A stretch of 7,896 nucleotides of DNA from Anaerolineales bacterium (lineage in GTDB: Bacteria; Chloroflexota; Anaerolineae; Anaerolineales; Villigracilaceae): positions 1-7,896 of the forward strand of contig JADLCG010000213.1 of assembly GCA_020847355.1 (NCBI GenBank). Reading direction: 5' to 3'. The stretch's first letter is position 1. The number at the start of each line of letters is the position of its first letter. This document shows, in pieces, positions 4,993 to 7,896 of this stretch. The position numbers and the translations under genes were made by a program. Below the pieces are notes generated by a model. That model was not told where the DNA came from. It saw only the letters and a program-made list of their open reading frames with translations, and ran no database searches.

Positions 4993-5060
4993 TATTTTTG
5001 TAAACAGAACTTCTGATTGATTTTATTGATATACGGTTCAATTTTACGAAGGAGTATCCC

Positions 5061-5276
5061 ATGAACCAGCAAAATTTTCATACCTCGGCGGTTATTTTTG
5101 AGAAGCGCCTAAAAGAACGAGAGGCAAACGAAGCCGTTGATGCGCCAAATAAAAAGACCAGTTCGTTTTCTTTATGGAAATGGCTGGCGGCGTTATGGGG
5201 CAGGAAAGCCAAACGTGAAGCCCGTGCGCCAAGAACGGCGCTTGGCTCGGCGGGTAAGTTTTCTAAACTTAAATAG
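5061..5276 (+). CDS. Small basic hypothetical protein (71 aa)
   Basis: I do not recognise this protein. It has ATG 5061 behind AAGGAG (5049-5054) with a 6-nt spacer, and a consensus promoter upstream, so it is very likely translated. Residues 1-34 are polar and charged (FEKRLKEREANEAVDAPNKK). Residues 35-47 hold a short Trp-rich hydrophobic patch, SFSLWKWLAALWG, too short for a sure membrane span. The tail (48-71) is strongly basic, RKAKREARAPRTALGSAGKF. This could be a membrane-surface anchor or a nucleic-acid-binding tail; neither can be proven from sequence. It lies 59 nt ahead of the DUF2089-type gene, with no terminator between, and is probably the operon leader gene. It lacks the module found in the next four genes. 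Confidence 0.75.
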   Translation: MNQQNFHTSAVIFEKRLKEREANEAVDAPNKKTSSFSLWKWLAALWGRKAKREARAPRTALGSAGKFSKLK

Positions 5277-5335
5277 GAATGCCGAGTAAAATATTGGTAA
5301 TTTGATTTTATATTTCGAGTTTTTTGGGAGATGTT

Positions 5336-5719
5336 ATGAGACCTGCGCCTACTCGTTGCCCGGTTTGTGAAGCTGAATTAGCTGTGACGCGCTTGCATTG
5401 TTCGTCCTGCGATACGACAATTGAAGGAAATTTTATTTCCGGACATTTTGGGAATTTGACGCTTGAGCAGTTGAATTTTGTGTTTACCTTCGTCCGTTGC
5501 GAAGGGCGGATCAATCGTATGGAGCAGGAACTTGGGCTTTCGTATCCGACGATTCGCAACCGCTTGCATGAGGTGATTCGCGCTTTGGGTTACGAGCCGG
5601 GTAAGGATGAGCCGGTTGAAATTTCTCAAGAAAAGCGAAATTCGATTTTGGAAGATTTGAGCGCTGGGAAGATTAGCGCGGAAGATGCAACGCGTTTATT
5701 GCGCGGCGCAGAGGAGTAG
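5336..5719 (+). CDS. DUF2089-type zinc-ribbon/HTH protein with C-terminal GKISA module
   Basis: This encodes a 127-aa protein resembling the DUF2089 family, likely a small DNA-binding regulator. A zinc ribbon has C8/C11 (CPVC) and C22/C25 (CSSC). Next comes a helical domain starting at LTLEQLNFVFTFVRCEG, with a sigma-region-4-like helix-turn-helix at about 58-83 (INRMEQELGLSYPTIRNRL). The C-terminal module is at 97-124 (ILEDLSAGKISAEDATRLL). The start is ATG 5336 with GGGAG (5326-5330) and a 5-nt spacer; an in-frame TTG at 5324 lies within or ahead of that SD. It is first in a tight four-gene run, and its SD-bearing 3' end serves the next gene. It may regulate the operon; that is inference. 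Confidence 0.88.
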   Translation: MRPAPTRCPVCEAELAVTRLHCSSCDTTIEGNFISGHFGNLTLEQLNFVFTFVRCEGRINRMEQELGLSYPTIRNRLHEVIRALGYEPGKDEPVEISQEKRNSILEDLSAGKISAEDATRLLRGAEE

Positions 5720-5722
5720 GCA

Positions 5723-6877
5723 ATGTCTAAGACAATTTCTGCTGGGCGAACTCCAAAAATTGTGATCGAGCGGGTTGAAGGCGATCTTAGCTTGGTGGGC
5801 TGGGATGGGGAAGATACTTTGCTCAAAGCGGACGCTGAAACTTTAAAGGTTAAGCACAGCGGCGAGGAGATCGCGATTGTCTGCGAAGACGATCTTTCGA
5901 TTCGCACGCCGAAAGGCGCGCGGGTTTTGGTTAAGAACTTGGCTGGCGACGCTTCGATTCGCGGGATTGTCGGCGAAATTGAAATCAAAGAAGCGGGCGG
6001 AGATCTGTCCGTGCGGGATGTAGAAAATGTTTCAGCGGATACGCTCCATGCGGATTTGAATCTGCGGAGCGCCAAAGGAAACGTGTTTGTCAAAAACGCG
6101 CAAAGCGACGTTTCCATCCGTGATGTGCAGGGTAACGTGACGCTTGAATCGGTGGCGGATGATTTGGTTTTGCGCGATGTGCGCGGCAATGTGAGCGCCA
6201 ATGTGAGCGAGGACGTGGTCTTTTATTTGAATCCGCAATCTGAGAAGCGCTATACGATCAATGCGGGCGAAGATATTTTGTTGGTGATGCCGGCGCAAGC
6301 CAACGCCACTTTGACCATGACGGCTGATGAAATTTCACTGGATTGGAAGGGCAGTCAACTTGAAGAGGACGCGACTTCCGCGGTGGTGACGCTGGGAAAC
6401 GGCTCCGCTAAAGTGACCTTGAGCGCTGGTTGTGATATTCGCGTTTCTAATCGGTTGGATGCGGGCGAATCGGCTGAGGATTTTGGGAACTTTGCCGGAA
6501 TGGGGATGGATTGGTCGGATAATGATTGGTCGGATATGGGCGCGCGTATCTCTCGGCAAGTTGCGCAGGCGACGAAGCGCGCGGCTGAATCTAGCCGTCG
6601 GGCGGCGGAGCGAGTGGCGGAAGCTGAACGCCGTATGGCGGAACGAATGCATGACGCTCAAAAACGCGTTGACGATCGGATCAACCGCAAGATCAATATT
6701 GGTATTGGGCGTTGGAATTGGGATGTGGCTTCAAAAGGCGCGCCTGCGCAACCGGCTTCTCCCGCTTCGCCGGTCTCTGATGAAGAGCGTCTGGCGGTTT
6801 TGAAGATGTTGCAGGAGAAGAAGATCTCGGCTGAAGACGCCGATAAATTGTTGGCGGCTTTGGAAGGAGACGCTTAA
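5723..6877 (+). CDS. DUF4097-like beta-repeat protein with charged helix and C-terminal GKISA-type module
   Basis: This encodes a 384-aa protein without a signal peptide or membrane segment, so probably cytoplasmic. Residues 10-240 are built of short beta-strand repeats around a DLSVRDV-like core (DASIRGIVG, DLSVRDVEN, DVSIRDVQGN, DLVLRDVRGN), resembling DUF4097/YvlB-LiaX beta-helix domains. Residues 262-273 hold the repeated MDWSDNDWSDMG. Residues 274-322 form a long, highly charged helix (QATKRAAESSRRAAERVAE), probably coiled coil. A Pro/Ala linker (340-350) leads to the module at 353-381 (KMLQEKKISAEDADKLL). In LiaX-type proteins the related module is, to my knowledge, N-terminal; here it is C-terminal. 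ATG 5723 has AGGAG (5712-5716) within the previous gene; the gap is 3 nt. The stop overlaps the next start by one base (TAATG). Confidence 0.85.
   Translation: MSKTISAGRTPKIVIERVEGDLSLVGWDGEDTLLKADAETLKVKHSGEEIAIVCEDDLSIRTPKGARVLVKNLAGDASIRGIVGEIEIKEAGGDLSVRDVENVSADTLHADLNLRSAKGNVFVKNAQSDVSIRDVQGNVTLESVADDLVLRDVRGNVSANVSEDVVFYLNPQSEKRYTINAGEDILLVMPAQANATLTMTADEISLDWKGSQLEEDATSAVVTLGNGSAKVTLSAGCDIRVSNRLDAGESAEDFGNFAGMGMDWSDNDWSDMGARISRQVAQATKRAAESSRRAAERVAEAERRMAERMHDAQKRVDDRINRKINIGIGRWNWDVASKGAPAQPASPASPVSDEERLAVLKMLQEKKISAEDADKLLAALEGDA
6509..6536 (+). repeat. 15-bp tandem repeat inside the DUF4097-like gene
   Basis: GATTGGTCGGATA occurs at 6509-6521 and again at 6524-6536, a period of 15 nt. 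It encodes DWSDN then DWSDM, a Trp/Asp pair at the join between the beta-repeat region and the charged helix. It keeps frame, so it looks like a local duplication tolerated or selected in the protein. Confidence 0.8.
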
Positions 6878-7497
6878 TGTCTGCTGAAGAGCGCCAAAAG
6901 ATTTTGCAATTGGTTGCGGATGGAAAAATCAGCGCTGATGAAGCCGCAAGTTTAATGCGCGCTTTGGATGAATCTGCCGAGGCGGAAATGGATGTTTTTG
7001 AAACGCCATCCGGCTTCAGCGAGGAGAGAAGCGATGCCGCAGAGTTTGAAAATGTCCGCAAGCAGGCGCTGCGCTGGGCGTTGATCCCAATCTGGGTTGG
7101 AATTGGCGTCATCATTTTGAGCGCGTGGGGCATGTATGCGGTTGCGCAAAATGCGGGTTATAACTTTTGGTTTTTCTGTTTGAGCGTGCCTTTGTTTTTA
7201 GGCATTGCGACGCTGGCTTTCGCCGCGGCGGCGAAGAAGGCGCGCTGGCTATATGTGAATGTGGATCGTTCGCAAGCGCAGGATTGGCCCCGGAAGATTA
7301 CAATTGCGCTTCCGCTCCCGCTGGGTTGGGTGGGCTGGTTTCTCAAAAATTTTGGAAGCCGAATTGACGGCTTGAAGCAGACCAACGTGGATGAAATTTT
7401 GACGGCAATCTCAATGACGCAAGCTGTGAACGAACCGCTCATTGTTAATGTGGATGAAAGCGAGAATGGGGAGCGCGTGCAAGTATTCATTGGTTAG
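6877..7497 (+). CDS. Two-span membrane protein with N-terminal GKISA module
   Basis: This encodes a 206-aa protein whose exact family I do not recognise. The module is at 3-31 (RQKILQLVADGKISADEA). An acidic linker follows (32-58). Two hydrophobic segments lie at about 67-90 (IPIWVGIGVIILSAWGMYAV) and 96-119 (FWFFCLSVPLFLGIATLAF). Basic residues flank them on the same side (RKQALR before, KKAR after), so both ends should face the cytoplasm. The C-terminal domain (122-206) starts ARWLYVNV and ends GERVQVFIG; the same domain occurs in the next gene. The ATG overlaps the previous stop (TAATG), with GAAGGAGA (6863-6870) as SD. It would place the module and the shared domain at the membrane surface. 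Confidence 0.85.
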   Translation: MSAEERQKILQLVADGKISADEAASLMRALDESAEAEMDVFETPSGFSEERSDAAEFENVRKQALRWALIPIWVGIGVIILSAWGMYAVAQNAGYNFWFFCLSVPLFLGIATLAFAAAAKKARWLYVNVDRSQAQDWPRKITIALPLPLGWVGWFLKNFGSRIDGLKQTNVDEILTAISMTQAVNEPLIVNVDESENGERVQVFIG

Positions 7498-7506
7498 GAG
7501 TTTGAT

Positions 7507-7896
7507 ATGGCAAATACCGAAGAGCGAATGAAGATTTTGAAAATGATCGAGGAGGGAAAAATTAGCGCGGACGAAGCCTCTAAATTGCTGGCGGCTTTGA
7601 GCGAACCGCGCCGTCCGGGCATTCCCACGCCGCCGCGCCCGCCTGGGATGGGCGGGGGAGCGCGTTGGCTTCGCATTCGCGTAACGGATACGCGGACTGG
7701 GCGTTCAAAAGCTTCCGTTCAAATTCCTTTGGCATTGGTGGACGCCGGTTTGAAAATCGGCGCGCACTTTGCGCCTGAAGTCCAAGGCGTGGATATGAGC
7801 AATGTGATGGAAGCCTTGCGGATGGGCGTGATGGGTAAGATCATTGACGTGACCGACGAAGAAGACGGCGAACACGTTGAGATTTTTATTGAATAA
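7507..7896 (+). CDS. Soluble GKISA-module protein sharing the C-terminal domain of its neighbour
   Basis: This encodes a 129-aa soluble protein. The module is at 4-32 (RMKILKMIEEGKISADEASK), followed by a Pro/Arg-rich linker (33-51, PRRPGIPTPPRPPGMGG). The C-terminal domain (52-129) opens ARWLRIRVTD, has VQIPLALVDAGLKIG, and ends DVTDEEDGEHVEIFIE. This domain aligns with 122-206 of the previous protein: shared ARWL, (I/V)xIPL-type strand, valine-aspartate helix and a closing D-E-x-(N/D)GE-x-V-x-(V/I)FI. ATG 7507 has AGGAG (7496-7500), which overlaps the previous stop, with a 6-nt spacer. The TAA ends exactly at the window edge, so it is complete, but whether the operon continues is unknown. 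It looks like the membrane protein minus its two spans. Confidence 0.86.
   Translation: MANTEERMKILKMIEEGKISADEASKLLAALSEPRRPGIPTPPRPPGMGGGARWLRIRVTDTRTGRSKASVQIPLALVDAGLKIGAHFAPEVQGVDMSNVMEALRMGVMGKIIDVTDEEDGEHVEIFIE

Noticed and set aside
5005..5015. CAGAACTTCTG palindrome as a second LexA box
   Set aside because: The half-sites have no four-base spacer and lack GAAC-N4-GTTC, so it does not fit the box at 4777-4790.
5277..5335. Separate promoter or terminator ahead of the DUF2089-type gene
   Set aside because: The 59-nt AT-rich gap has no hairpin with a T-run and no -35/-10 pair at proper spacing, so cotranscription with the 71-aa gene is simpler.
5626..6201. 191-codon - strand open frame across the DUF2089-type and DUF4097-like genes
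   Set aside because: It is a shadow of the two + strand genes, rich in Ser/Arg/Thr with no SD or known motif.
1..7896. CRISPR array, insertion sequence, att site or phage genes
   Set aside because: No regularly spaced direct repeats, transposase, integrase or terminal inverted repeats are visible.

Overview
The window is a bacterial translation/transcription gene cluster that runs into a lexA locus and then an accessory operon. In order on the + strand: the 3' end of tuf (EF-Tu), rpmG, a tRNA-Trp gene, secE, nusG, rplK, rplA, rplJ and rplL. A 19-bp perfect hairpin terminator follows. lexA lies on the - strand, then a divergent AT-rich spacer, then five + strand genes to the end of the window. 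Codon use mixes GAAATT/GATTTT-type codons with GC-rich words such as GGCGCG. Gram-positive-type LexA box, short leader-controlled ribosomal operons, zinc-ribbon DUF2089-type protein and low similarity to proteobacterial versions suggest a Chloroflexota (Anaerolineae-like) genome. That taxonomic call is inference only; no 16S or marker search was possible.

Region 1-3962 is the conserved ribosomal block. Starts of secE (570) and rplJ (2983) are both TTG behind strong Shine-Dalgarno sequences. The spacer before rplK (1479-1593) folds into a structure that copies the ribosomal-protein-L1 site of 23S rRNA, which implies autogenous control of rplK-rplA. The 200-nt leader before rplJ (2783-2982) contains several hairpins, a 12-bp stem with a T-run that looks like an attenuator, and alternative pairings that reach the rplJ start codon. 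The common rplJL-rpoBC linkage is absent: rplL ends at a bidirectional terminator and faces lexA.

Region 4036-4797 is lexA with its own promoter (TTGACA, 17 nt, TATTAT on the - strand) and a perfect CGAAC-N4-GTTCT operator inside the promoter spacer, so it is autoregulated as in the classical SOS response.

Region 4798-7896 is the part least explained by known biology. A near-consensus promoter (TTGACA, 16 nt, TATAAT) reads into a 71-aa orphan protein. Four tightly packed genes follow (gaps of 3, -1 and 9 nt). They have unrelated main bodies: a zinc-ribbon/HTH protein, a DUF4097-like beta-repeat protein, a two-helix membrane protein and a small soluble protein. All four carry the same ~28-residue helical module with the core GKISA(E/D)(D/E)A (KKISAEDA in the second); it is C-terminal in the first two and N-terminal in the last two. 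The last two also share a C-terminal domain. This looks like a self-contained sensing or scaffold system, possibly linked to the cell envelope and built around a shared interaction module.
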